From: Dillenia suffruticosa
Lineage: Eukaryota > Streptophyta > Magnoliopsida > Dilleniales > Dilleniaceae
DNA length: 64,000 nt
Assembly: GCA_033439265.1 (NCBI GenBank)
Contig: JAVTVX010000024.1
Coordinates: forward strand, 10,585,001-10,649,000
Reading direction: 5' to 3'
Below are positions 46,585 through 58,975 of the stretch, piece after piece (positions within the stretch are counted from its first letter, which is position 1; each line of letters begins with the position of its first letter). A program made the position numbers and the translations under genes. The notes beneath the pieces were generated by a model that was given only the letters and a program-made list of their open reading frames with translations, searched no databases and was not told where the DNA came from.

Positions 46585-49500
46585 ATGAATTCCGCCGCAG
46601 TCATCCGCCACCACTTCCTCGGCGACGCCGTGTCCATCTCCCGTCTCCACACCTCCAAAATCTTAGCCCCGTCGAAAACTACCACCAGAGTGAAAATGTC
46701 TCTCCGCGAAGGTGGGCCCTCCCTGGCTGTTGTCGGAGTTACCGGCGCCGTCGGACAGGAATTCCTCTCCGTCCTCTCTGACCGAGATTTCCCATACCGG
46801 AGCATCAAGATGCTGGCCAGCAAACGGTCTGCGGGCAAGAGACAGACATTCGAAGGGAGAGAGTATACGATCGAAGAGCTGACGGCAAACAGCTTCGAGG
46901 GAATAGACATCGCGCTGTTCAGTGCGGGTGGTTCGATTAGCAAAGAGTTCGGGCCGATTGCGGTGGAGAAAGGAACGATTGTGGTGGACAATAGCTCGGC
47001 TTTTAGGATGGAAGAGAACGTGCCTCTTGTGATTCCTGAAGTGAATCCTCATGCTATGAGTCATATTAGGCTTGGTGCTGGCAAAAAAGGTGCTTTAATT
47101 GCCAATCCCAATTGCTCCACCATTATTTGCTTGATGGCCGCAACTCCTCTTCATCGCGAAGCCAAGGTGATTTCTTCGTTTCGTCTTGAAAATCTCGAAT
47201 TTGCTCGTGCTTGGAATCTCATGATCAATTAATCTATACCATGCAATATTTTTTGGGGTTCAAATAGGCTTGTGCTTTCTTGCATCTTTTAAAGTAGGTC
47301 TAGACCCCACATATTGCTGAAAAAAAGGTATCTTAACCTGTTTGGTCATTTTGAGTTGTACCGGACAAAAACTAATCTTTGAAGCAGAATACAATGCAGG
47401 CAAGTGAAGGGGACTGCTGCTCTTCGCCCCTGAAATTTTAAGAGAAAAATTTTATGCGTGTAATTTCAAAAATTATAATGGCAAATGTTGTTTGCCCTAC
47501 TAAAAAATATAACATCCATCCCAGAAACTTTAATTTCTAATGCATATTTTATTTCGCCCCTCGATATAAATTTTCTGGTTCCCCCTTGCACGCAAGGGAT
47601 GGTTACAGATCTATCTAAAGCGATATAATCTTCTGCACCAATAATACATTTTGTAATCGATAAATGAATTTTGTTTTTTTTTTTTTTTTTTTTTAATTTT
47701 GATGATTCAAAAGTAAGCATTGATGAGATTTACTTAAACCCAAAATATTCAAGAACTCTTAGAAGTGAAGTGTCTAGAGCAATTAAAGCATTTGATATCT
47801 ATTTGATTAGAACTTAAGTATTTGCTAAATGTATGAGATTGAGAAGGTTTTATTTTTTATTTTTTATTATTTTTTTTAAATAAGACAGGAATATTCCATT
47901 AGAAGTATTAGACATGTATCTGGCAGTTAGGACGTGTCAACTCTTGCATGGTATTGTTTGATATGTCTTTGTTTATGCAGATCTGAGCTACTCAGACACT
48001 ATCAACTTTCTTGATTCTCCAGATAAACAGACCCTCTTTGCCATGAGTCTTCAAGATAACGAATAAAATAAAAAATAAATAAATAAATAAATAAAAGACT
48101 CCCACCAAATCCTTGTAAGTTCATAACCAGTTAAGGAAGAGCACAGATTCAAATATATGAAAAACTGAAATTTTCTTCTGTCCCTTTTTTGTATATTTTA
48201 TGACCACTCTATAATCATACTTCCTAGCTCTATTGATGCAACAGCTGTTCTGCTGGTTGTTGTCTCTTATTATATTGGCAAGTTCTTCACTATCTGTATC
48301 AGACTGACATTTCCTACAATTCACCTAGTCACTAATCTCATATCATTTCATCTAATAAGGTCCTAGTTAGGGTGGAAGGCCTTTGCAATGTGATTATGGT
48401 GTTGATTCTAAACCTTGGCACAAATTGTCTGGGAGCCTAGCTGATGTTAGGCTTGAGTTCCTGAGTTTGGTTAAGCAATTTGGATTCAAAGTTTATGCCT
48501 TGCTCAATACAAGATCTATTTGATTTTGTTGTGCTTAATAGCTTATTGAGTATTCATTGAGTCTTATCATGCCATTTACTTTAGATGAATGACTTTAAAT
48601 AGCCTCATAATTGCCTTGCTTTTGTAACTTGTTCCTGTTTCTTACAGTTGGTGTATGTTTCTCTGGTTTTTATCTATTGATTGGGGCTTTTTTAAGTCCA
48701 AAATGTTTAAAATCTTGAGGCTAAGTCAGTGCTTGCCACCAGCCCATTGTATCATTTATTAATTATTATAAAAACATCATTGTTAAATTTTAATTGGTGT
48801 GCTTGTAGCCATTAGGAAAAGGTCAAATAATTGATGATGATAAAGATATTAGTTATCTATTTCTAATGCATGAGAGTGTCAACTTAAGTTGATGTCATCG
48901 AGACTTCTCTTGTTTCTATTGGGTATCAATCTGTTATTTGACCAGGAAAACAAAGATGAATCTTAACATTACCAATGGCACTGGTTTTTATAGTTTCCAT
49001 TTGTTTGTTGATTACCGCATCTATTATGCACTTCATGTGGCACTTGCCTATCTTACTGCCTTGGGCCACAGTCATTGTCCTCAAGCGAGATGCATCTAGT
49101 ATAATTCTTGTAATTTCTTAGTTAAGACTTCCTTTAGTATGTGTTTTTCAAACAGTAACAGTGTTTCAGATGCATGAGTGTTACAGGTGATACGCATGGT
49201 TGTCAGTACATACCAAGCAGCTAGTGGTGCTGGTGCTGCTGCAATGGAAGAGTTGGAAATGCAGACCTGCGAGGTTTCCTTCATTTGCATAATCTTGTTC
49301 ACTTGATTTTGATGCCAGGTTGCTTGATGTGATGGCTGGTAATCCTTGTTTGTCATCCTAATTTGATGCTTTTTTGTTAATATTTTCTTTTCAGGTTCTT
49401 GAAGGAAAGCAGCCAACATGTAAAATCTTTAAGCGTCAGGTTTGTCCCCCACCCATCATCACTGGAACTTCTAAGAGTAAATTTTTCTTTTGGGGGGGGG

Positions 49501-51664
49501 GGGGGGGTGGGGTACTCAATGAGATTTTCCTTAATTATTTTTGGTTGTCTTTCTTCTTCAGTATGCTTTCAATCTCTTTTCTCATAATGCATCAGTTCTG
49601 TCCAATGGATACAACGAGGAGGAGATGAAACTAGTTAAAGAAACAAGGAAAATCTGGGTATGTTATGATACTACTTACTCACTTATCAATCTGACCAGTT
49701 GAATTGTTAGTGGTTGGTTGCTACAGTCAGTCAATTTTCCATTTTTATTTTAGTCGCATATCTTTTCATGTTTCATTTGCCTTTTGCATTTTGTATCTAT
49801 AGAACGATGCAAATGTCAAGGTGACAGCTACTTGCATTCGAGTTCCTGTTATGCGTGCACATGCTGAGAGCGTAAACCTCCAATTTGAGAAGCCCCTTGA
49901 TGAGGTATGATGTACAATGTGTTGATGTTGCTTTATATCTATATGTTTTAACTTTTTCAATTTGCTTTTTTTTTTTCCCAATTCTTTCTTGATGGAGTGG
50001 AATCACCCAGTATATTGTTGGTTGGGTGACTGACTGATGCAAGGACTCTGGTTAGCTAGCAAATTTAGAAACTTTTAGAAATGTTGGAATAATTACATTT
50101 TAAGCTGTAGTTCTGGTTTTTATTTTTCCTGTGACTACGTGGTAATTTAGCAGAAACTTTTAGAAATGTTGGAATAATTACTTTTTAAGCTGTAATTCTG
50201 GTTTTTATTTTTCATGTGACTACATGGTAATTTAGTTTTCCTCAGGGGCATCCTTATTGTAGCTAAGAGAAGCTAAGGATTACCAGGGGTAAAGTTTAGG
50301 ATATGAGATATTTCTAAGTGGGGAACTGTCTATTCCCAGATAAAAATTGATGTTGAGAAAGGCTTACAAATTTGAGACAAGTAGGGCATGAGTTGTATAT
50401 ATCGAGATTAATTTAGTACCTGCTTACTGCAACAATTTGAATTAGAGAACACAAAGGCTCAATAAGTTTCAAACATGGATTTAGATATATAGGCCATAGC
50501 CAATGTGCAATGACCATTAGAAGGCATAACAGAAGTGATATGACTGCAACACAGCCATTAGAGCATTGACAGGTATGACTGGTCCATGGTAGGGCTGTTA
50601 TGGCTGTGACAACACCACAAGGTCATGATGCCAAAGGCTTGCCTGTATGGCAATGGTCAATTTCTGTTTTGTGATGCCTATTACACCCTATATACATATC
50701 ACCCGGTATTGTTTCAAGCTTGACTACAACTACATTTAAATCCATAGTTTCAACATCTATGAACATTTCATATTGTTCTCTTCAATCAATTGTATCAAGC
50801 ACAGCATTTGTATTCAAGTATTCAGCCAAAATGCTTTGGTTCAAATGGTCATCAAGGGTTTAGAATCCTTCACTTGTGAAGGTAAAGGGTTCAAATTCCA
50901 CTGTCCCCATCGCATTGCCTAGCTATTGAATGTATTTTTTCGGTGAATAGCTGTTGTCAAGTCCCAAACGTGTGCTCTAGCATTGTACCTGTCAATGGAA
51001 CTTTCAGGTTTGAAATCTCTGGTATTTTCAGAATTTATGATTAGCTAATATTGAAGCTGTAACAGGACAAAGCTACTTCCAATGATATTTCTATCTGGAC
51101 TTCATAGTTCATGCTCTTCATTGTACATTAGCCAGAGTGACATGCACAGGAAAAAGCTATGCTTTAACTTTCTTTAGTTGGGATTTGTTTGTAACATATA
51201 TGATGGTACGCTGCCTCAAGACACCATTGTCTGTCTGCTTGTGTCCTGGCTTGAAAGTTTATCTCCTTAATGATTGGTTTTTCCTGCTATTTGTTTTGTT
51301 GCTTGATTGCCATGTGTTGATCCAATCTCTTAAATCTTTCATCCAGAACATGGCACGGGAAATTTTGAAAAGTGCTCCTGGTGTAGTGATCATCGATGAT
51401 CGGGCATCCAATAACTTCCCTACCCCATTGGAAGTATCAAATAAAGATGATGTTGCAGTTGGCAGGATTCGCCGGGATATATCCCAAGATGGGAACCATG
51501 GGTAAGAATCTCTGGTAGATACCCTGATTTATTTCTATCCACATTAACAACCCATGGTTCTGATTGGTGTAGTTCATGACAGGTTGGACATATTTGTCTG
51601 TGGTGATCAAATACGCAAGGGAGCAGCACTCAATGCCATACAAATTGCTGAACTGTTGATATAG
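46585..51664 (+). CDS. Aspartate-semialdehyde dehydrogenase, seven exons, intact
   Basis: It catalyses NADPH-dependent reduction of beta-aspartyl phosphate to aspartate semialdehyde, the branch point to lysine and to threonine, methionine and isoleucine; in plants it acts in plastids. Exons: 46585-47166, 49187-49273, 49395-49439, 49562-49657, 49803-49904, 51347-51501 and 51583-51664. All introns are GT..AG, and the joined frame is 382 residues without a stop, close to the usual plant length. The NADP-binding GVTGAVGQ is at residues 51-58, catalytic Cys177 is in ANPNCST, His290 is in RAHAES, and [11 protein letters not shown] is near the end. About 37 Ser/Thr/basic residues precede [14 protein letters not shown] and fit a transit peptide. 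A start at Met38 is possible but less likely. Intron 1 (2.0 kb) and intron 5 (1.4 kb) are long. It is the only gene here without a lesion. Confidence 0.96.
50067..50236 (+). repeat. 85-bp tandem duplication in intron 5 of the dehydrogenase gene
   Basis: Two copies (50067-50151 and 50152-50236) start AGAAACTTTTAGAAATGTTG and end GGTAATTTAG plus one base. They differ at only a handful of positions, so the duplication is fairly recent. Confidence 0.9.
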
Positions 51665-52327
51665 TTTTTACAGGATTTACAGTTTTTAGTTTCCAGTTGT
51701 TTTGTATGGTGATATGAGGTATGCAAGCTACGTGATGCATTCTTTTTTGTTGGCAGCAACTCCTGTGATTGTGATTGACAGTTTTGAGCAAATTTTGTAG
51801 CATTTACAGATGGAAATGTAAATTTTTATGCCCCATAGAACTATACCTTTCATAATCCCCATCCTTGTTGGCATTTAACCCAAATTTCACCTATTTTCAG
51901 TTTATCTTTCCTTCTACAGCCTAAGCTTGTGACAATATGTTGCATGCGTGCTTCTGGAGAGAATACTGGTGCGCGCGTGTGAAAGCATGTTGTTTCAATG
52001 TTTGGGCTGTTATAGGGCTTTTGATAATTCTTCTTGTTTAAATTTTACAGAATACGAAGACCTTTTATTGTCTCCAATTGCCTAACAGTAAATAAATAAT
52101 TCTTTTGTATATAAAGATTAAGAAAAATGATTGAATAGCCACAATTTTAGAAAAAAGTTAGTATAAATTGATTATAGCCACAATTTTTGATAATTCTTGT
52201 GTTTATAGTAGCATTTTTTGGGTTGTAATTCACAGTTGTTTCGCCGGTTGGAAAAGTTGACACTAAAGTTAAGTGAAACTAGATAAGATTATACCACGAT
52301 GCAATCTCTCTTCTTTTATTTTTTATT
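51665..52327. other. 3' flank of the dehydrogenase gene
   Basis: Probably holds the 3' UTR; no canonical AATAAA close to the stop was evident. Short repeats of 'atagccacaatttt' occur at about 52135 and 52173. No gene was seen. Confidence 0.5.
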
Positions 52328-52829
52328 TATCGATTTATTTTCGGGTTATATTTTTTTATTTAAAAAAAAAAATAGATGAGATTTTAATAAAAAAATTTAT
52401 TGACACCATAATTGTTAGTTTCTTTTATAAATAAATTTGATTTGTGAAATACTATATTTTGTATAAAAGTTTATCATAAAAGTAAATACAGTATCAAACA
52501 CTATATAATCACCGGAAACAATCCTCCGTTCATGCCTGCAAAATTTGGACGGCACTAAAGGGTGCGATAACAACGTTCGTCGATTCAATCTCATTTGGTT
52601 ATATCTATTTGTGTTAAAAAAAATAGATGAGATTTTAATAAAAAAAATTTATTGACACCGTAATTGTTAGTTTCTTTCATAAATAAATTTGATTGGTAAA
52701 ATACTATATTTTGTATTCAAAAGTTTATTGTAAAAGTAAATACAGCATCAAACACTGTACGAGCACCGGAAACAATCCTCAGTTCACCCCTGCAAAATTC
52801 GGACGGCACTAACGGGTGCGATAGCTGAC
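52328..52829 (+). repeat. Tandem duplication of about 250 bp
   Basis: Two head-to-tail copies with a period of 251 bp. AATAGATGAGATTTTAATAA is at 52371 and 52622, CACCGGAAACAATCCTC recurs, and GACGGCACTAA precedes GGGTGCGATA in both. Divergence is moderate. The second copy ends about 90 bp before the LTR of Copia copy B. Confidence 0.85.
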
Positions 52830-52916
52830 TCGACAAGTTCTTGTCAGAGGGAGATCTTTGGCACTCGAGCCCCAACTGCTTGCGAAGGAAGTTATGCCAT
52901 ACGCCCCATATACTTG

Positions 52917-53340
52917 TGAAGGAAGTTATGCCAAGGGTATTTTAAATGTTAAATTAAATTTAAATTTTAAATAATAAAAAGTGATGGAAAAGATTAAGAG
53001 AAGTTAACGGTCCCGTATCATTTTCCTTCTTTCCTAATTTTCCAAGCCAGGAAAATGAAGAAAAGAGATTTTTGAGAGAACAATGTACATGAGATACATA
53101 CCTAGAGTGAAACATTGCTAGAAAATAAATTTTTTGAGTGAGAAAAATTATTGGACATTATTTATATATCAATCACTCGAATTTGGAGCGTCATGTTATA
53201 GAAAATATATTGATTTGATTGTTCGTGATCAATACTACGATTGACTTGGGATATTCGAATTGAAATCAACCGCAATTCAAAATTATGATTTTCTCTTTTT
53301 CTTATGCTTTTGCATTTAATTTGGTAGAATAAACACAACA
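52917..53340 (+). repeat. 5' LTR of Copia copy B
   Basis: 424 bp, starting TGAAGGAAGTTATGCC and ending AATAAACACAACA; same family as 45120-45540 and 59911-60316. The first 16 bases are partly repeated just upstream (GAAGGAAGTTATGCCA at 52884-52899). Confidence 0.8.
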
Positions 53341-54227
53341 TTCGATCAAGACAATTGGGGTTTTTTAAATTAATTTTGGCATGAATTTTTTTTTTTAATT
53401 TTTGATGAAATAAAACCATAGATTAAATTTTAGAATTTTCATGAAAATGATTTTTTTTCATTGAGTTAAACATGCCATTAAATTGTCCATGATGCTTAGA
53501 TCATGACTATATTTTTTATTCAATTTTTTGGATGTGTTATGGACCACATTTTGAAGAAAACAGTTTATTGTGATGAGAACAAGATTTTAGATTTATGTTC
53601 AAAATAAATTTTTTTTAACAAATCGAGGTTAGAAACAATATCTACATGTACCAAAATATATAAAATGACTGTTATGGTAAATATTCCGATGCCGGAAAAT
53701 CCATAATTTTCCGATATAGAATTTTAAAACTTGGGTTACAAATTGACTATGATTTGAGACTCGATTAATCCAGAAATTTAACCCAAAAATATCTTTAGGA
53801 TTTAGATGGAAATCATGACTCAAAATGATTCATAAATGAAGTCTTTCAAAGTTGGGTCAAAGCAGGGTTGCAATCCCAACCCGCATGCGAGGTCGGGAGA
53901 AAAGGACCCGTGGGCACGTGGGGAACACGTACACAATGGCACATGAGATCGGGAAACACGACCCAAATCCGCGCATGAAGGCACGTGTACCCCGACCCGA
54001 ACTATGAGTGAAAGCACATTAACCCGACCCGGACCCCCGCTCCACGCATGATAGCACGTAGTGAGCGCGTGACCACGAGTGGACATGGCGCACGTAAGAC
54101 ATGCGCCGGCAAAAATTAATGTTAAATTAAATATGAAATACCACAGCTTGCTGTTGTCTTAATTGAGCATCAGATATTATTCATAAATGCTTCCTTGAAA
54201 TTGTGCTTACAAATAAATTATGAAAAT

Positions 54228-54265
<38 letters not shown>

Positions 54266-55998
54266 ATGTTTGTTTGTTGTACATGCATGAGAATATGGCG
54301 TGTTGTCATATTTTTTAGTATAAATAAAAATAACTCTGGCCTGGTGAGAGTATGGGTGATTGAATTGAGAGTCTAACCCTATAAAATAACACTTTTCTTT
54401 ATGTGGGTATTTGTACATTGAGTTTAATATGAAACGATGAGAATTAAGTTCGAATGGTGATGGATGAATTCGTTAATCTATTAATTCTATTTTGGATATA
54501 TATTCAAATTATCTTATAATTGTTAATTCGAAGGATATACAAATTTTATATATTGAAAAATAAATATCAATGTAGTCTCTAACGTCTCTCTATTATGTAT
54601 TAGAGACATTATGGCTATATCGAAAAACATCATAACTAAACCTGTCAAGAGAGATAAATTGAATGATGAGAATTATAACATATGATATCAGAAAATTCAT
54701 ATCATCCTTGAGAAACAAGATCTTACAAAGGTTCTTATACATGAAATGGTAAACCCCAGGGGAGGGTACTACCACAGTACAGGGTAGACAGGATCAGGAG
54801 ATCTACCATGCATGAAAGAAAAAGGACAGCCAAGCAAGGAGAATCCTTAATAGCAACATGAATGATGATTTGATACCCATATATGAGTAGTATCTCACTG
54901 TTAAACTATTTGGCTCACTCTGAAAGAACATTATGGTGTTTGTTCTAGTTCTAAACTAAGAATGTTGACTTATAAGTTTATCACTTATAAGAAACGGTCT
55001 TATCATATTATGACATAGCATTTGATACAAATGTCGAGTATGATAATTTCGCTAAGAAATACAAGTGAGTTAATTTCAAATGAGTTGCAGGTTCTGGGAG
55101 TTTTCTTCTCCTTGCGTGATTCATGGGAAACCATGAAGACATACATCACTCGCGATGAGAACATTCATACTTTTGCAGACGTGAGTCATCATTAGGAGTT
55201 GGAGGAGGAATGTCAGAAGACTATTAGGTCACTCTTTGGTTATGCTTATGCGGTGGAATCAAGTAAGAGCTCTTACGATTCTAAACACAAGTGGAAGAGG
55301 CATGACAGGAAGAGTCGAGAGAGAGGTAAAGGAAAATTATTTGAAAAACTTTGCGGCAAAGCACAAAAACGCAAGAAGAAGTTGATGGACAAAACTAAGG
55401 TGAAGTGATACATTTGTAGTAAATTTGATCATTTCGCTTGCGAGCGTGACGAGCGAAAGGTATGTCATATTTCTTCTATTCATGGTTTGATATAAATTTC
55501 TTTGACAGTGATATTAACTGATTAATTTTCTTTGTGGATTATAGATTCAGGAACCACAAACTATGTAGTTTATGATAGGAGCGCATTTATAAAGTTCTAT
55601 CGATTGAGTTTCTATGCGAGGAGGATATACATGGGGAACGTAGCATTTGTGATTATGAAGGATATAGGCACTCGCAAACTAGAGTTGCGAAAGTGGTCGA
55701 ATTCTTCACTTGCATGATGTACATTACGCACTTGACGGTCAACAGAATCTAAGTTTTGTACATTGTTTAGATAGTTTGGAATATGTAATATCTTTTAAAA
55801 ACTCTTCTGAATCTTTTAACTATGATAATTTTATGTTAGGATCTGGATTTGTTCATGATGGTTTGTATGTACTAGATTTTGTATTTTCTAGTGATAATAT
55901 ATCTTTTGATTTGTTTATTGTCTTAGCATTTAATCATAGTGTAGATAATATGAATATATGACATCTAAATCGGGATACATAGGGCAAGAGAGGATGAA
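53341..55998 (+). mobile_element. Copia family 2, copy B: leader, gag, protease and GAG-pre-integrase remnants
   Basis: The non-coding leader has a GC-rich stretch at 53850-54110 (CGACCCG, GCACGTG words) and a (TA)n run at 54230-54263. Gag is recognisable from about 54600 (ETRSYKGSYT frame, then EEECQKTIRSLFGYAYAVES at 55199-55408 with a basic tract). The protease motif WIIDSGTTNYVVYDRSAFI lies at 55532 and keeps the Asp-Ser-Gly catalytic triplet. The GAG-pre-integrase lead-in SLEYVISFKNSSES, GSGFVHDGLYVLD lies at 55765-55875. The copy stops at GAGGATGAA (55998), where hAT sequence begins, and no later part of the element was found. Confidence 0.75.
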
Positions 55999-58975
55999 CC
56001 AGAATGGAAACTGGCCCAGCTGTCCCGTGAAAACCCAGATTGAAAACTGGCTCGACTATAAGACTGGATCGATTCCTATTTTTTTTTACTACAAGACTGG
56101 ATCGGTTCTTTTTTATTGACTCGGGAACCAAATCGGCACAACATCAGAACTAGCACGGAATCGGCCCGGCTTGGAACTGGCTCCGGTTCCAATGGCTAGT
56201 ATAACTGGCCTCACCCAGCTAGTTCCAATGGTTAATTTTTTTGAATTTTTCACTTTTACCCCTCCCAACAGTTATAAAACGACTAGTTTGAGATATATTT
56301 TGGTCCATAAACTCAAAAATGTTACCTATAAATCGGTCACAATTCATTTCCAAATCTTAAATAATCTCCTACTCTGTCTCTACTTACAACAACTTCTACT
56401 CTCTCTCACAATCTCTCTCCTACTTGTATTCTCTTACTTATAACATCTCTTACACACCTCCTATTTACATTCTCCCTCATACTTACAACATTTCTCAAGA
56501 TTTGATAAGATTTCAAAATTGCAAATTCAAATTATTCAAAACTTGGCAATAAATACCGTGATTTCTATCAAATTGGTAACATCTTAATTTATTTCTTTGT
56601 TATTGGTTATGTTTACTTTTTTTTTTGGGCATCTTAATTTATTTTTTTGGGCACATTCCTCACAATCTTCCCAATAATCTCTCTCTTCCCATTTACAATT
56701 TTCGATGAGTGCATTCCCAAATACATAGATGTTGATCTTCGTTTAGAAGAAAATGAATCTAATAATATACATTCTTCCACAATACGCAATAAAAAAGATT
56801 ATTTCAATATTTGAGATTATTTTGAAAGAAATTATAAGGAGTAAAAGGCAACATTTGACTATAGAAATGCAAATTTATGAAGCGTTAGGAAGTGGAAACA
56901 CTTAAAAGACACATGGTAAGAGATCATTAGGATAGATTACTTCAAACTAGGAAAACACAAATCGCCATCATGGGGGAATGCCTCGGGTACATTTAGATAT
57001 AATGTGGGAAAATACAAATCGCCATCGTGAGGGAATGCCTCGGGTACATTTAGATATAATGTGATGGAAGAAAAAAAGAACAAATAACATGGATAGCACA
57101 TCAAAAGTATCACTTAGTATAATAGAATGTGAAGTATTTGAGAAATATGTAAAAAAAATATTTACAATTGGATTATAAAAAAAAGTAGTAAAAAAAGGGA
57201 TACAAGAACGATACAAGAACAATTTCAAATTAATTGCAAATTTTATGACCAGTTGGAAGGGACATGAAGGTGAATATTATATTATTTTAACATGTCATTG
57301 AATTAATGATTCATGGGCTCTAGAAAAAAGAATTTTAGTTTTTCAATATTAGAAACACCCACGTTCCGATTCCAATATAGCTAGAATAATTATTAGTGTT
57401 TGTCGTAAATATGATATTGGTGATAGAATTTTTTGTATATCTTTAGATAATATATCGGCTAATATTAGTGCCGTTAGTATTATAAAATATATTTTAAAAT
57501 CATTATTAGATGAGTATTTTTTCATAATAGGTAAGTATGTTATATATTGAATTTATGTGTTAAAATAGTTTCAAGACCGCGGAACAACTTTTAAAACCTA
57601 TTTGTGAATTAATATATCAAATTAGAAAATTTTCAATCAAAACACAAAAAAAAAAGACATTTATATGCTTTACATAATGTAAAATATAAATTATTTAAAC
57701 AAAAATATGATATTAGATGGAAATCTATTTATAATATGTTACAATGTCTTAAGCTTTTTCAACAAGTTTTAATTGAATTTGTTAGTTCTAATTATGTATT
57801 TGGTTTTATTAATAATATCTCTTTTGATTTTGTAAATATACTAATTAAATTATTGAAAAATTTTTATACATGTATAAATTTATTTTCCGGGGTTTACTAC
57901 CCAACAATTCATTTGATGTTACATAGTCTTTATTGTATTTTTTATGTATTTAATCAATTTGAAAATGAAAATAGATTCAGCGATATCATTCAACTAATGA
58001 AAATAAAATTTTTTAAATATTATGAAAAAATTTATCTTTTATATTTAGTAGATGGTGCTTTGATCCACGTGTAATTGATTGTTCTTTGAAAATTTTCTTA
58101 CGGAAATATATGTTAGTGTCGCTCATTTAAAACAAAAACTTTTTTTACTTTACAAAATATGTTTGTATTATACCAAAACGAATATGATAATATAGGTCGC
58201 AATGATAAAGGTAGTAGTAGTATTATATCATTTCGTTCATCTTTAAATTTATTTAATTCTTATAATATGTTACGAAAAAAAAAGAATATCATTCTCGTTT
58301 TCATCACTAAATGAATTGATTTTATACCAATAAATATATGGACTAAAAAGTTGTGACGACGTGATTATTTTGATATTTTAAATTGGTGAAAAAATAATTC
58401 AACTTACTTCCCAATTTCGGCTATAATAACAATAGATATACTAACCCATTTTGTGTTCACAATACGTTCTGAAAGTGTTTTTAGTGCAAGTGGTCAAATT
58501 TTAGTACAGAAGCATACAAATTTGGTAGACAATATTTTAGAAGTGTTGATTTGTCTTAAAAATTGGAAGGATACGACAAAAAGGAAACAAGACATGGAAA
58601 ATAACTCACTGTTGGAAGATGAAGAAGAATAAAAAATTAGTACTTCATACATGAAAAAAAAGTTATCTGTAATATTTGAAAAAAAAATAATGAAAATCCA
58701 TGAGTGTGATTGGGAGTAGACGTACATTGATTTAGAGTAACCACTATAAAATCCTATATCTACTACTTCTTCCTCATTTTCATTTTCATTTTCATTGTCA
58801 ACTTATGAAAATACCGTCAAACCAATTACCTAAAAAAAAAAAGGTCGAACCAACCCAGCATGGCACAACTTAGCGGGCTGGGCCGATTTTGGGCAAATTC
58901 CTCGGAACCACGGCCAATTGGCCCACAGTTTCTGGGCCCATCCTAAACAGGACCGAAACCTACCCAATGTGAACC
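55999..58975 (+). pseudogene. hAT (RICESLEEPER/Ac-type) transposase relic inserted in Copia copy B
   Basis: GC-rich subterminal regions with GGCCCAG/GGCCCGG words lie at both sides (55999-56200 and 58840-58960). Between them is a ruined hAT transposase read on the plus strand: INDSWALEKRILVF (about 57300), the core RIFCISLDNISANI (about 57430), the TRWNSTY equivalent IRWKSIYNMLQCLKLF (about 57710), LKNFYTCINLFSGVYYPTIH (about 57860) and MKIKFFKYYEK (about 58000). The C-terminal dimerisation region DILNW.KNNSTYFPIS, RSESVFSASGQ and LEVLICLKNW follows (58370-58570). Stops and frame changes are frequent. Exact termini and an 8-bp target duplication were not established. Confidence 0.75.

Noticed and set aside
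46578-47064. Minus-strand frames of 130-137 residues
   Set aside because: Shadows of exon 1 of the dehydrogenase gene, which has the conserved catalytic motif on the plus strand.
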